This document shows positions 8,225-15,997 of a stretch of 64,000 nucleotides of DNA, one piece after another. How positions within the stretch are numbered: the first letter of the stretch is position 1; each line of letters starts with the position of its first letter. The stretch covers positions 310,001-374,000 of the forward strand of contig NZ_AP025628.1 of the NCBI RefSeq assembly GCF_025999835.1. The letters run 5' to 3'. This DNA comes from Caldinitratiruptor microaerophilus. GTDB taxonomy: Bacteria > Bacillota > Sulfobacillia > Symbiobacteriales > ZC4RG38. The notes under the pieces are model-generated. The model saw nothing but the letters and a program-made list of their open reading frames with translations, had not been told where the DNA came from and made no database searches. Both the position numbers and the translations under genes were made by a program.

Positions 8225-8668
8225 GTGAGACGGGGTCCGGGCCGCCCGGGTTGGCGGGTGGCTCGTCCGCCGCTGCTCGTCGGCGTGGTTCTGACCGTAG
8301 CCTGGGCCCGGTGGAGCGTGAACGGCCCCCAGGCCCGTGCCCGGGAGACCGCGGCCCGGTTCTGGCGGGCGGTGGCGGACGGCGACGTCGGCACGGTCCG
8401 ATCGCTCCTCCATCCCGACGCCGATCAGACGGCGGAAGAACTCGTGGCCATGTACCGGACGTACCGGTACGGCGGAGGCGCCACGGTCACCGACGCCGCC
8501 CCGCATCGGCGGGCGCAGGTGATCGTGACGGTAGGCCTGGGCAAACCCAACGGGTATACCACGCTCCAGCTGGTCGCCATGGCCCGGCACGGCGGCGAGT
8601 GGCGCGTGCTGCACGCCGGTCCGGGTTATGAAGAGGCGCCGGTGCCCGCGCCTTCGGGGAAGGGGTGA
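8225..8668 (+). CDS. Small anchored protein with NTF2/DUF4878-like domain
   Basis: 147 residues from GTG 8225 (AAGGAGGGG upstream). One N-terminal hydrophobic segment (PPLLVGVVLTVAWARWSV) is followed by an alpha+beta domain: a helix ARETAARFWRAVADGDVGTVRSLLH, then strands ending in HGGEWRVLHAG. This is the order of NTF2-like DUF4878-type lipoprotein domains, although no lipobox Cys is present. It probably forms an operon with the upstream propeller lipoprotein. The function is unknown. Confidence 0.65.
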   Translation: MRRGPGRPGWRVARPPLLVGVVLTVAWARWSVNGPQARARETAARFWRAVADGDVGTVRSLLHPDADQTAEELVAMYRTYRYGGGATVTDAAPHRRAQVIVTVGLGKPNGYTTLQLVAMARHGGEWRVLHAGPGYEEAPVPAPSGKG

Positions 8669-8672
8669 GCGG

Positions 8673-8980
8673 GTGCGGAGACATGCAGGCGACCGGGCGG
8701 ATGTCGCCGGGATGGGGTACGGGTCCCTCGGCGTCGTGCTGTTCAGCCTCACGCTGCCGGCGACCCGGGCTGCCGTGGCGGCTTTCCACCCGGCAGTGGA
8801 CGGGCCGGGGCGGGCACTGATCGCCGCCGTGCTGGCTGCGGCCGCCCTGTGGCTCACGCGCCAGCCCCGACCTGACCGGGCCCAGTGGCGTGGCCTCTTG
8901 GTGGTGGCGGCGGGCGTGGTGCTGGGATTCCCGCTCCTGACCGCCTGGGCCCTGGAGCGGGTGCCGGCGACGCACGGGCG
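8673..8980 (+). pseudogene. Truncated EamA/DMT-family transporter, N-terminal fragment
   Basis: GTG 8673 with GGGGAAGGGG upstream opens a frame whose first 100 or so residues are typical of EamA drug/metabolite transporters: a membrane segment GVVLFSLTLPATRAAV, a second one ALIAAVLAAAALWLT, then GLLVVAAGVVLGFPLLTAWALERVPATH. In intact members the last motif leads into GAVVxGLLPL and seven or eight more membrane segments. Here the homology stops at about 8980. The sequence beyond, although open to 9383, reads as low-complexity Arg/Pro/Gly and belongs to a gene on the other strand. The gene is therefore cut by a rearrangement. Confidence 0.7.
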
Positions 8981-9147
8981 TCGACCGGCAGCAACACGAG
9001 TTCTCCGTCCATCTCCCCCACCAGGGTGCCATACCGCTGGGTGCCGTGGAGGTAGTAGCGGACCGAATCCACCACGCGCGCGTACAGGGTCCCGGGACGC
9101 CACGGCCAGCGCAGCCCCTCGCCCTGGGAAACGTCCGTCCGGTCCAT
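8854..9147 (-). CDS. Small protein of unknown family, C-terminus replaced at a junction
   Basis: ATG 9147 follows GGAAGGGGTGGTCGG. The first 58 residues (MDRTDVSQGEGLRWPWRPGT and on through YARVVDSVRYY, GTLVGEMDGELVLLPVDA) look like real beta-rich protein sequence. From about 8980 leftward the frame runs antisense through the truncated DMT transporter and becomes Pro/Arg/Gly-rich, so the natural end of this gene is probably missing. I do not recognise the family. It may be a pseudogene. Confidence 0.4.
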   Translation of the reverse strand: MDRTDVSQGEGLRWPWRPGTLYARVVDSVRYYLHGTQRYGTLVGEMDGELVLLPVDARASPAPAPGPRRSGAGIPAPRPPPPPRGHATGPGQVGAGA

Positions 9148-9734
9148 CCGACCACCCCTTCCCGCGGCCCGGCGGCGCCAATCGACACTGTTGCGGCTCG
9201 GGTGCTTGCCCTTTCCAGTACGCCAGACCCGCTGTACTCCCCTGCGGGGAGGTTTCGACGGCCGAAACGCCGTCACTGTGGGTGGAACGAAACGCATATC
9301 TTGACACGCTAACGTCCCCGTTGCCTGTCAGAATCTGCGGGCGGAGGCCCTGGCAGCGGTCGGCGAGAGGGGATAAACGGTAAAGTCGACGGCCACAGTC
9401 GACGAAAACCAAGTGTTATGTCTACTAGATCGCATGGCGGGCCAGGCCAAAACGCAGAAGTTGAACCCCATTGCCAGATCTTACCGCGCAACTTTTGCGA
9501 GGCGGGGGAAGACGCCCCGCTCAGCGGGACCATGTCCCGATACGCGGGACAAACCCCGCGGGCCGTCCACGCCCGACAGGCGGGGGAGACGGGGAGTTCC
9601 CCACGACCGGGAGTCTGTGCACCGACCGGGCCCCGGGTCCGCGTAGAAGCCGGGCCTCGGGAGGCGGTCACCTGGCCTCGCAGCCGACCACGGCCCCACC
9701 GCACGGGCCACACACCACACACGGGGGCCCCGCG
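9148..9734. other. Intergenic region with nested inverted repeats
   Basis: No convincing gene lies in this 587-bp stretch. It contains a palindrome GTTTCG-N5-CGAAAC (about 9252-9268), two GTCGAC sites 7 bp apart near 9385-9403, and a three-part motif at 9525-9550: CGGGAC, CAT, GTCCCG, ATACG, CGGGAC. The segment 9370-9480 is clearly richer in A/T than its surroundings. Confidence 0.5.
9525..9550. repeat. Three alternating CGGGAC half-sites
   Basis: CGGGAC (9525-9530), its reverse complement GTCCCG (9534-9539) and CGGGAC again (9545-9550) form two overlapping palindromes with spacers of 3 and 5 bp. This could be a regulator binding site or a hairpin switch. The distance to the ubiD promoter is about 185 bp. 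Confidence 0.5.
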
Positions 9735-9763
9735 TTGACACCCCCCTGCACCGCCGGTACACT
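9735..9763 (+). promoter_or_regulatory. Sigma-A-type promoter of ubiD-ubiA-menG
   Basis: TTGACA at 9735-9740, a 17-bp spacer and TACACT at 9758-9763. It is a close match to consensus, 93 bp upstream of ubiD, with predicted transcription start near 9770. Confidence 0.8.
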
Positions 9764-9771
9764 GAAGACGG

Positions 9772-9799
9772 GCGCCGCCCCCCGGCGGGCGGCGCTTTT
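9772..9799 (+). terminator. Terminator-like hairpin in the ubiD leader
   Basis: GCGCCGCC (9772-9779) and GGCGGCGC (9788-9795) pair over 8 bp with an 8-nt loop and are followed by TTTT. The hairpin begins within a few nt of the predicted transcription start, so it may act as an attenuator, or protect the 5' end. An alternative is that it terminates transcripts arriving from upstream. Confidence 0.55.
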
Positions 9800-9855
9800 G
9801 CGTGCGATCGCACCCGGCCCCGGCTCGGCCGGGGCGTGGCAGGGGAGTGCATGGC

Positions 9856-11313
9856 GTGGCATTCCGGGACATCCAGGAGTTCGCGGCGGCCCTGGAGGAA
9901 CGGGGCTGGCTGAGGCGGATCAAGACCCGGGTGAGCCCGATCCTCGAGATCACCGAGATCGCCGACCGGGTGATGAAGCAGCCGGGCGGCGGCCCCGCCC
10001 TCCTGTTCGAGAACGTGGAAGGGTCCCCATACCCGGTCCTCATCAACGCGTTCGGGTCGATGGAGCGGATGTGCCTGGCGCTGGGGGTGGAGCGGCTCGA
10101 CCAGATCGGCGACGAGATCCGCTCGCTCATGGAGCTGCCCTCCCCGGGCACGGGCCTCCTGGACAAGCTTGGGGCGGGCCTGAAGCTGGTGGAGGCGGTG
10201 CGGCACACGGTCCCCCGGGTGGTGAGCCGGGCGCCCTGCCAGGAGGTCGTCGAGGAGGAACCGGACCTCTCCCGGCTGCCGATCCTCCAGTGCTGGCCGC
10301 AGGACGCCGGGCGGTTCATCACCCTTCCGCTCGTCTTCACCAAGGATCCCCGGACCGGCGTGAAGAACATCGGCATGTACCGGATGCAGGTGTACGACGC
10401 CCGTACAACGGGCATGCACTGGCACAAGCACAAGGTGGGCCAGCAGCACGCCGACCGGGGCCGGGAGGCAGGACTGCGGCGCCTGGAGGCGGCCGTGGCG
10501 CTGGGGGCCGACCCCGCCACCATCTACGCGGCGACCGCGCCCCTGCCCCCGCAGGTGCCCGAACTCGCCTTCGCCGGGTTCCTCCGCAAGCAGCCGGTGG
10601 AGGTCGTGAAGTGCCGGACGGTCGACCTCGAGGTCCCGGCGCACGCGGAGTTCGTGCTGGAAGGGTACGTCGACCTGGACGAGACCCGCGTCGAAGGACC
10701 CTTCGGCGACCACACGGGCTTCTACTCGCCTGCCGAGCCGTACCCGGTTTTTCACGTGACCACCATCACGCGCAAGCGCAACCCGGTGTACCCCGCCACC
10801 ATCGTGGGCCGGCCGCCCATGGAGGACTTCTACCTGGGCAAGGCGACCGAGCGGATCTTCCTGCCGCTCATGCAGGCGGTGCTGCCGGAGATCGTCGATG
10901 TCAACATGCCCGCCGAGGGCGTCTTCCACAACTGCGTCCTCGTGCGCATGAAGAAGCGCTACCCCGGGCACGCGCGTAAGGTCGCCTACGGCCTCTGGGG
11001 CATGGGCCTCATGATGCTGGCGAAGTGCATCGTGCTGGTGGACGACGACTGCGACGTGCAGAACCTGTCCGAGACCGCGTGGCGGGTGCTGGCGAACATC
11101 GACCCGGAGCGGGACGTGTTCTTCGCCCGGGGACCGGCGGACGACCTGGAGCATGCCTCGCCGGCGTGGCGCTACGGCTCCAAGATGGGCATCGACGCCA
11201 CGCGCAAGCTGCCGGAGGAGGGCCACCCGCGGCCCTGGCCGGACGACATCGTCATGAGCCCGGAGATCAAGGCGCTGGTGGACCGCCGCTGGCGGGAGTA
11301 CGGGATCGACTGA
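9856..11313 (+). CDS. ubiD: UbiD-family prenyl-FMN-dependent decarboxylase (probable MqnL)
   Basis: 485 residues. UbiD enzymes use prenylated FMN made by UbiX to decarboxylate aromatic acids such as 4-hydroxybenzoate-type quinone precursors. Marks seen are FRDIQEFAAALEERGWLRRI at the N-terminus, NIGMYRMQVYDARTTGMHWH in the prFMN pocket, the catalytic region DETRVEGPFGDHTGFYS, and a C-terminal KMGIDATRKLPEEG segment. GTG 9856 is 8 nt after AGGGGAG. The gene heads ubiD-ubiA-menG with intergenic gaps of 25-35 bp. With ubiX at 5.1 kb the set matches MqnL/MqnM/MqnP of the futalosine menaquinone route, though MqnA-D are not in the window. Confidence 0.95.
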   Translation: MAFRDIQEFAAALEERGWLRRIKTRVSPILEITEIADRVMKQPGGGPALLFENVEGSPYPVLINAFGSMERMCLALGVERLDQIGDEIRSLMELPSPGTGLLDKLGAGLKLVEAVRHTVPRVVSRAPCQEVVEEEPDLSRLPILQCWPQDAGRFITLPLVFTKDPRTGVKNIGMYRMQVYDARTTGMHWHKHKVGQQHADRGREAGLRRLEAAVALGADPATIYAATAPLPPQVPELAFAGFLRKQPVEVVKCRTVDLEVPAHAEFVLEGYVDLDETRVEGPFGDHTGFYSPAEPYPVFHVTTITRKRNPVYPATIVGRPPMEDFYLGKATERIFLPLMQAVLPEIVDVNMPAEGVFHNCVLVRMKKRYPGHARKVAYGLWGMGLMMLAKCIVLVDDDCDVQNLSETAWRVLANIDPERDVFFARGPADDLEHASPAWRYGSKMGIDATRKLPEEGHPRPWPDDIVMSPEIKALVDRRWREYGID

Positions 11314-11346
11314 CAGACCGGCGGCAACGGGGGGAGGGACCGCACG

Positions 11347-12234
11347 GTGCCGGGGAAGGTCCGGACCTTTGCGGAACTGGTCAAGTTCGAGCACACGATC
11401 TTCGCGCTGCCCTTCGCCTACCTGGGCACCTTCCTCGCGTCGCGGGGGTGGCCGAGCCCCCGTGTGCTGCTGTGGGTGACCGTGGCGATGGTGGGCGCGC
11501 GGACGGCGGCGATGGCGCTGAACCGCCTGATCGACGCACGCATCGACGCCCTCAACCCCCGCACGGCCGGCCGGCACCTGCCGTCCGGGAAGCTCCGGCC
11601 CGGCGAGGTGCTCGCCCTGGCGGTGGGCTCGCTGGCCGTGCTGGGCGTGGCGGCCTGGCAACTGAACCCGCTCGCCCTGAAGCTGTTCCCGCTGGCCGTG
11701 CTGACGCTGGTGGTGTATTCGTACACCAAGCGCTTCACGTGGCTCTGCCACCTTGTGCTGGGGATCGCCGACGGCTGGGCGCCCTTCGGCGGCTGGGTGG
11801 CCGTGACGGGCAGCACCCATCCGGTGGCGTACCTCCTCTGGGCGATCGTGGCGCTCTGGGTCGGCGCGTTCGACATCCTCTACGCCACGCAGGACCTGGA
11901 GTTCGACCGGCGCCACGGGATCCACTCGATCCCGGCCCGCTTCGGCCTGGCGCCGGCGCTCCGGATCGCCCGGGCGGCCCATCGGGTCGTGGTGGGCCTG
12001 GTGCTGTGGGCCGGCTACCTGGCGGGGCTCGTCGGACCGGACCCGGCGGCGTGGGGCCTGAAGGGCTGGCTCTACATGGCCGGGTGGGCGGTCATGGCCG
12101 CGCTGCTCCACTACGAGCACTCGATCATCTCGCCGACCGACCTGTCCCGGCTGGACGCGGCCTTCTTCAACGTGAACGGGTACATCTCCGTGAGCTACTT
12201 CGTGTTCACCGCGGCCGCCGTCGTGGCGGCGTGA
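11347..12234 (+). CDS. ubiA: UbiA-family prenyltransferase (probable MqnP)
   Basis: 295 residues, nine or so membrane segments. UbiA enzymes attach a polyprenyl chain to an aromatic acceptor in the membrane. The first Asp-rich motif is NRLIDARIDALNPRTAGR, the second is YATQDLEFDRRHGIHSIPAR. Both bind Mg-diphosphate. GTG 11347 has GGGGGGAGGGACCGCAC upstream. It lies between a UbiD decarboxylase and a MenG-type methyltransferase, which fits the prenylation step of futalosine-pathway menaquinone synthesis. MenA-type activity cannot be excluded from sequence alone. Confidence 0.93.
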   Translation: MPGKVRTFAELVKFEHTIFALPFAYLGTFLASRGWPSPRVLLWVTVAMVGARTAAMALNRLIDARIDALNPRTAGRHLPSGKLRPGEVLALAVGSLAVLGVAAWQLNPLALKLFPLAVLTLVVYSYTKRFTWLCHLVLGIADGWAPFGGWVAVTGSTHPVAYLLWAIVALWVGAFDILYATQDLEFDRRHGIHSIPARFGLAPALRIARAAHRVVVGLVLWAGYLAGLVGPDPAAWGLKGWLYMAGWAVMAALLHYEHSIISPTDLSRLDAAFFNVNGYISVSYFVFTAAAVVAA

Positions 12235-12259
12235 CGGCGTGGCGACGGAGGGGCCGCGC

Positions 12260-13000
12260 ATGTACCGGCATCCGACGCCGGAAGAAAAGGAAGCATACGT
12301 GCGGGCGCTGTTCGACCGGATCGCGAGCCACTACGACCGGATGAACCAGATCATGTCCCTGGGGCAGTGGGGGCGGTGGCACCGGATCTTTGCCCGCATG
12401 GCCGGGTACAGGCCGGGCATGCGGGTCCTGGACGTGGCCTGCGGCACCGGCGACCTCACCCTCCTGGCCGCCTCCCGTGTGGGGGCGGAGGGACGGGTCG
12501 TCGGGGTCGACATCTCGCCCGGCATGCTCGCCCGCGCCCGGGAGCGGGTGCAGGCGTCGCCCTGGGCCGGGGTGATCGAGCTCTGCGAGGGGAACGCGCT
12601 CGACCTGCCTTTCCCCGACGGGACGTTCGACATCGTCACGATGGGGTGGGCGATGCGCAACGTCCGCGACATCCCCCGCACCGTGGCAGAGGCGCTGCGC
12701 GTCCTCCGGCCCGGCGGCCGCTACCTGAACCTCGACGCCGCAGAGCCGCAAGGTCCGATTGGCCGGCTCCTCCTGCGGGCGTGGTGGGGGACGCTCCTGC
12801 CGGTCATCGACCGCCTGGTCGTGGGCGTCCGGGACCCGGACGAGCCCGTGCGGCCGTACACGTACCTGTCCCGCTCGCTGGAGGGCTACCCCTCGCCCGC
12901 CCGCCTCGAGGAGATCTTCCGCCAGGCAGGGTTTGTCGAGACCGGGCACGTACCCCTCATGATGGGCAGCGTGTGCATCCACTACGGGACAAGGCCCTGA
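12260..13000 (+). CDS. menG: Demethylmenaquinone methyltransferase
   Basis: 246 residues of the UbiE/MenG family, which performs the last C-methylation of menaquinone (or ubiquinone) with SAM. Seen are FDRIASHYDRMNQIMSLGQ near the N-terminus, motif I VLDVACGTGDLTLLAA, the GVDISPGML acidic loop, and the family-specific FDIVTMGWAMRNVRDI and SRSLEGYPSP segments (intact members usually have FGLRNV and SVxxFP). ATG 12260 follows GGAGGGG by 6 nt. GTG 12239 in the same frame lacks a ribosome site. It is third in the quinone operon. Confidence 0.93.
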   Translation: MYRHPTPEEKEAYVRALFDRIASHYDRMNQIMSLGQWGRWHRIFARMAGYRPGMRVLDVACGTGDLTLLAASRVGAEGRVVGVDISPGMLARARERVQASPWAGVIELCEGNALDLPFPDGTFDIVTMGWAMRNVRDIPRTVAEALRVLRPGGRYLNLDAAEPQGPIGRLLLRAWWGTLLPVIDRLVVGVRDPDEPVRPYTYLSRSLEGYPSPARLEEIFRQAGFVETGHVPLMMGSVCIHYGTRP

Positions 13001-13019
13001 GGGGTCGGGGGGTAGCGCC

Positions 13020-13514
13020 TTGGCGGTACGGGTTCGCCGGCTCGACTTCGCCCGCGACGCGGACCGGTTGCTCGCCTTCATGCCGGACCTTTACGAGACG
13101 AATTTCCCGGGCTTCCTGGCGACGCCGGAGTTCCTCGCCCGCCGGCGCCAGGCGCTGCGGGAGGCGGCGCGTGACCCGGCCCAGCGCGTCCTCGTGGCCG
13201 ACGACGGCGTCCGGCCGGTGGGGTTCATCTGGCTGGTGCTCGAGATCGACGGCGCCGGGCGGCGGCGCGGGGAAGTGGCGGCGCTCTACGTCGACCCCCG
13301 CCTGCGCGGCCGGGGGGTGGGCCGGCAGCTCATGGAGGAGGGGGAGGAGGTTCTCCGCGGCTGGGGCTGCCACAGCGCTCACCTGATGGTAACGGTGGCC
13401 AACGAGGCGGCCGTGCGCCTGTACCGCGACCTTGGGTACGAGGTGGTGCGGTACCAGATGGAGAAGCGGCTGCCGCCGGCCGGCTCGGCGCAAGGCGGGG
13501 ACCGCCGGGTGTAG
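13020..13514 (+). CDS. GNAT-family N-acetyltransferase
   Basis: 164 residues with the complete GNAT core: strand 4 EVAALYVDPRLRGRGVGRQL carries the R/Q-x-x-G-x-G/A acetyl-CoA loop, followed by LMEEGEEVLRGWG and the C-terminal VANEAAVRLYRDLGYEVVRY. It starts at TTG 13020 after GGGGTCGGGGGG and lies 19 bp behind menG, so it may be co-transcribed. The acceptor substrate is unknown. Confidence 0.88.
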   Translation: MAVRVRRLDFARDADRLLAFMPDLYETNFPGFLATPEFLARRRQALREAARDPAQRVLVADDGVRPVGFIWLVLEIDGAGRRRGEVAALYVDPRLRGRGVGRQLMEEGEEVLRGWGCHSAHLMVTVANEAAVRLYRDLGYEVVRYQMEKRLPPAGSAQGGDRRV

Positions 13515-13560
13515 CGGGCAATATCAATGGCCTGAGACGACCCGGTGGAGGTGATCCCCC

Positions 13561-13716
13561 GTGCCCGGGCGCCGCCGGGGTTTCAGCGACGAACGGGTCT
13601 CGCTGCTCCTGCCGGTCCTCTTGGTCGCGCTGCTCGCCCGACAGGTCCCCCGCCTCCAGGTGCGCACCCTGCTGGAAATCCTGCGGTTCATCCTGGATCG
13701 GATGGAGCGCGGTTAG
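13561..13716 (+). CDS. Small membrane-associated protein, 51 residues
   Basis: A short frame starting at GTG 13561 right after GGAGGTGATCCCCC, the best ribosome site in the neighbourhood. The protein has a basic start (PGRRRGFSDER), one hydrophobic segment VSLLLPVLLVALLARQV and an amphipathic C-terminal helix LLEILRFILDRMERG. It lies between the GNAT gene and the hemA promoter. No family is recognised. The strong ribosome site and clean stop support a real gene. Confidence 0.6.
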   Translation: MPGRRRGFSDERVSLLLPVLLVALLARQVPRLQVRTLLEILRFILDRMERG

Positions 13717-13747
13717 GAGGCCGGCGTCCGCCTCTGGCGCGGGTTTC

Positions 13748-13777
13748 TTGACCATCAAAAAAGCCCGGTGTTACAAT
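13748..13777 (+). promoter_or_regulatory. Sigma-A-type promoter of the hem operon
   Basis: TTGACC at 13748-13753 and TACAAT at 13772-13777 with an 18-bp spacer (or TTACAA with 17 bp). It lies 31 bp upstream of the hemA start and drives hemAXCDB. The frame that opens at 13748 is a consequence of this promoter, not an N-terminal extension of HemA. Confidence 0.85.
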
Positions 13778-13807
13778 GCGCCCGTGCTGAAGGTGGGGGA
13801 AGCACCC

Positions 13808-15142
13808 ATGCACCTGCTGGCACTGGGCCTGAGTCACCGAACGGCACCGGTGGAGCTCCGGGAGACCCTGGCCTTCGGGCCGGAGGAACTCCCCGGAGTC
13901 CTCGCGCGCCTGCGCGACGAGGCCCGGGTGGAGGAGGTCGCCCTGCTCTCCACCTGCAATCGGACGGAGCTGTACGTCGCCCACCCGGTCTGGCCCGACC
14001 CCGAGGTCCTGATTCGCTCCCTGGCCGCCCAGAAGCGCGTGGACCCGGAGAACATCCGACCTTACCTGTACCGGCGCGAGGACCTCGAGGCCGCGGCCCA
14101 CCTCTTCCGGGTGGCTGCAGGCCTCGACTCGATGGTGCTGGGGGAGACCCAGGTTCTCGGCCAGGTGCGCGATGCCTACCAGGCCGCGGCGGCAGCGGGC
14201 ACGGCCGGCAAGGTCCTGTCGAGGCTCATGACGGGCGCGCTGGCGGCGGCGAAGCGGGCGCAGACGGAGACGGGGATCGGGCAGAACGCGGTCTCCGTCC
14301 CGTACGCGGCGGTCGAGCTGGCCCGCAAGCTCTTCGAGACCCTCCAGGGTCGCGTGGTGATGGCGATCGGTGCCGGCGAGACCGCCAAGCTGACGGTCCG
14401 CCACCTGGCCGCCGCCGGAGTCGGGCGGATCTACGTCGCCAACCGCACCCTGGACCGGGCCCGGGAGCTGGCCGCCGAGGTCGGAGGGGTGCCGATCCCC
14501 CTGGAGGCCATCCGTCAGCACCTGCCGGAGGTCGACGTGGTCATCTCGTCGACCGGCTCTCCCCACCCGATCCTCCGGCGGGAGGACATCCAGCAGGCCC
14601 TGCGTGCCCGCCGTGGCCGGCCGATCTTCCTCTTCGACATCGCCGTGCCCCGGGACATCGACCCGGCAGCCGGGCAGCTGGAGGGTGTGTATCTGTACGA
14701 CATCGACGACCTCGAGCAGGTCGTCGCCGCCAACATCGAGGAGCGGGCCCGGGAGGCCCGCCGGGCCGAGCGCCTCCTGGAGGAGGAGCTGGCCCGGTTC
14801 CGCGCCTGGCTGGCGGTCCAGGACGTGGTCCCGACCATCCGGCTCCTGCGCGAGAAGGCGGAGGACATCCGCCAGGCCGAGCTGCAGAAGGCGCTGCGCA
14901 AGCTGCCGGGCCTGGATCCGCACCAGCGGCGGGTGGTCGAGGCCATGAGCGCGGCCATCGTCAACAAGCTCCTGAACGACCCCACCCAGCGTCTCAAGGC
15001 GCTGGCCGAGGCCGGCGAGGCGGACGGGGCGGCGCGCCTCGTGACCCTCCTCTTCGACCTGGAGGGTCCGGACGTGGGGACCCGTGCCCTGCCGCTGCCC
15101 GCCCGGGCCGAGCGGGCGGCGCCGCCCGTCGGTCAGGGCTGA
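13808..15142 (+). CDS. hemA: Glutamyl-tRNA reductase
   Basis: 444 residues. HemA reduces glutamyl-tRNA to glutamate-1-semialdehyde with NADPH, the first committed step of C5-pathway heme synthesis. The N-terminus HLLALGLSHRTAPVELRE is standard. The catalytic Cys lies in LLSTCNRTELY. HLFRVAAGLDSMVLGE, the NADPH-binding VVMAIGAGETAKLT loop, and the C-terminal dimerisation helix ending in KLLNDPTQRLK are all present. ATG 13808 follows GGGGGAAG by 5 nt. Usual family length. First gene of a five-gene hem operon. Confidence 0.98.
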   Translation: MHLLALGLSHRTAPVELRETLAFGPEELPGVLARLRDEARVEEVALLSTCNRTELYVAHPVWPDPEVLIRSLAAQKRVDPENIRPYLYRREDLEAAAHLFRVAAGLDSMVLGETQVLGQVRDAYQAAAAAGTAGKVLSRLMTGALAAAKRAQTETGIGQNAVSVPYAAVELARKLFETLQGRVVMAIGAGETAKLTVRHLAAAGVGRIYVANRTLDRARELAAEVGGVPIPLEAIRQHLPEVDVVISSTGSPHPILRREDIQQALRARRGRPIFLFDIAVPRDIDPAAGQLEGVYLYDIDDLEQVVAANIEERAREARRAERLLEEELARFRAWLAVQDVVPTIRLLREKAEDIRQAELQKALRKLPGLDPHQRRVVEAMSAAIVNKLLNDPTQRLKALAEAGEADGAARLVTLLFDLEGPDVGTRALPLPARAERAAPPVGQG

Positions 15143-15155
15143 GGGGGTGACCCCG

Positions 15156-15983
15156 GTGCTGGCAGAATCCGGCCTCCTGGGCGGCACCGGTGCCGCGTAC
15201 GCGGTCGCGGCCGCAGCCCACCTGGCGTTCGCGCGGTACCGGGAGTGGGGCGCGCTCGCCCGCTGGGCGACCCGGGCGGCCTACGCCGTCCACACCGCTG
15301 CCCTGCTGGCGGTCGTGCTCGCCACCCGGCGCTTTCCGGTGTACACTCAGTTCGAAGCCCTCTTCGCCCTGACCTGGCTCCTGGCGCTGGGCTACCTGCT
15401 GGTGGAGGCCCTCGGGCGCGACAGGGCTTCGGGGACCTTCCTGGTACCGGTGCTGAGCTTCCTGGTCCTCATGGGGCTGGCCAGCGCCCCGCCGGTGCCG
15501 GGGATGGGCGTCCGGGTGCACCTGCCCCCGGGCGTCGTGCTCTGGCACGTGAGCGGCATGCTGGGCGGGTACGTGTTCTTCGTCTCGGCCTTCGTGGTCG
15601 CGCTGATGTACCTGCTCCTGGACTACCAGCTCCGCCGCAAGGTGTTCTCGCCCCTCTACTACCGCCTTCCATCGCTGGAGACACTCGACCTCTGGGGCTA
15701 CCGGTTCGTCGCCCTGGGGTTCCCGCTGATGACCCTCGGCCTCCTGTCCGGGGCGCTCTTCGCCGAGACCCTGTGGGGACCGCACCGCTGGTCCCTCGAC
15801 GCGAAGGTCCTGTGGACCGTCGTCACCTGGGCCGTCTACGGCGGCTACCTGCTCCTCAGGCGCCGGCACGGGTGGGGCGGCCGGCGGTCGGCCTGGTGGG
15901 CGGTCGGCGGCTTCGTGGCCGTGGTGCTCAACTACTTCGTCATCAACACCGCGCTGACGGGCCTGCACCGCTTTGGCATCTGA
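15156..15983 (+). CDS. hemX: HemX/CcsA-type cytochrome c assembly membrane protein
   Basis: 275 residues with about eight membrane segments. It belongs to the CcmC/CcsA/HemX heme-handling superfamily. In Bacillus the gene at this place (hemX) modulates HemA levels. Seen are the central WHVSGMLGGYVFFVSAFVVAL segment (position of the tryptophan-rich loop, here reduced), a TLDLWGYRFVALGFPLMTLG stretch and an ETLWGPHRWSLDAKVLWTVV segment close to the CcsA consensus. GTG 15156 is 6 nt after GAGGGGG. GTG 15147 is possible but overlaps that site. Position between hemA and hemC supports HemX over a c-type cytochrome assembly role. Confidence 0.88.
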   Translation: MLAESGLLGGTGAAYAVAAAAHLAFARYREWGALARWATRAAYAVHTAALLAVVLATRRFPVYTQFEALFALTWLLALGYLLVEALGRDRASGTFLVPVLSFLVLMGLASAPPVPGMGVRVHLPPGVVLWHVSGMLGGYVFFVSAFVVALMYLLLDYQLRRKVFSPLYYRLPSLETLDLWGYRFVALGFPLMTLGLLSGALFAETLWGPHRWSLDAKVLWTVVTWAVYGGYLLLRRRHGWGGRRSAWWAVGGFVAVVLNYFVINTALTGLHRFGI

Positions 15984-15997
15984 GGCAGGTCCGGGAG

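Noticed and set aside
9301-9334. Promoter at TTGACA 9301
   Set aside because: No -10 box at 16-19 bp (CCTGTC), and no gene follows on the plus strand for over 500 bp.
9481-12261. 926-codon minus-strand open frame across ubiD and ubiA
   Set aside because: Antisense to clear UbiD/UbiA coding sequence, with low-complexity His/Arg/Gly/Pro product typical of GC-rich shadows.
13748-13807. N-terminal extension of HemA
   Set aside because: These bases are the -35 to -10 promoter. ATG 13808 has the ribosome site and the family N-terminus.
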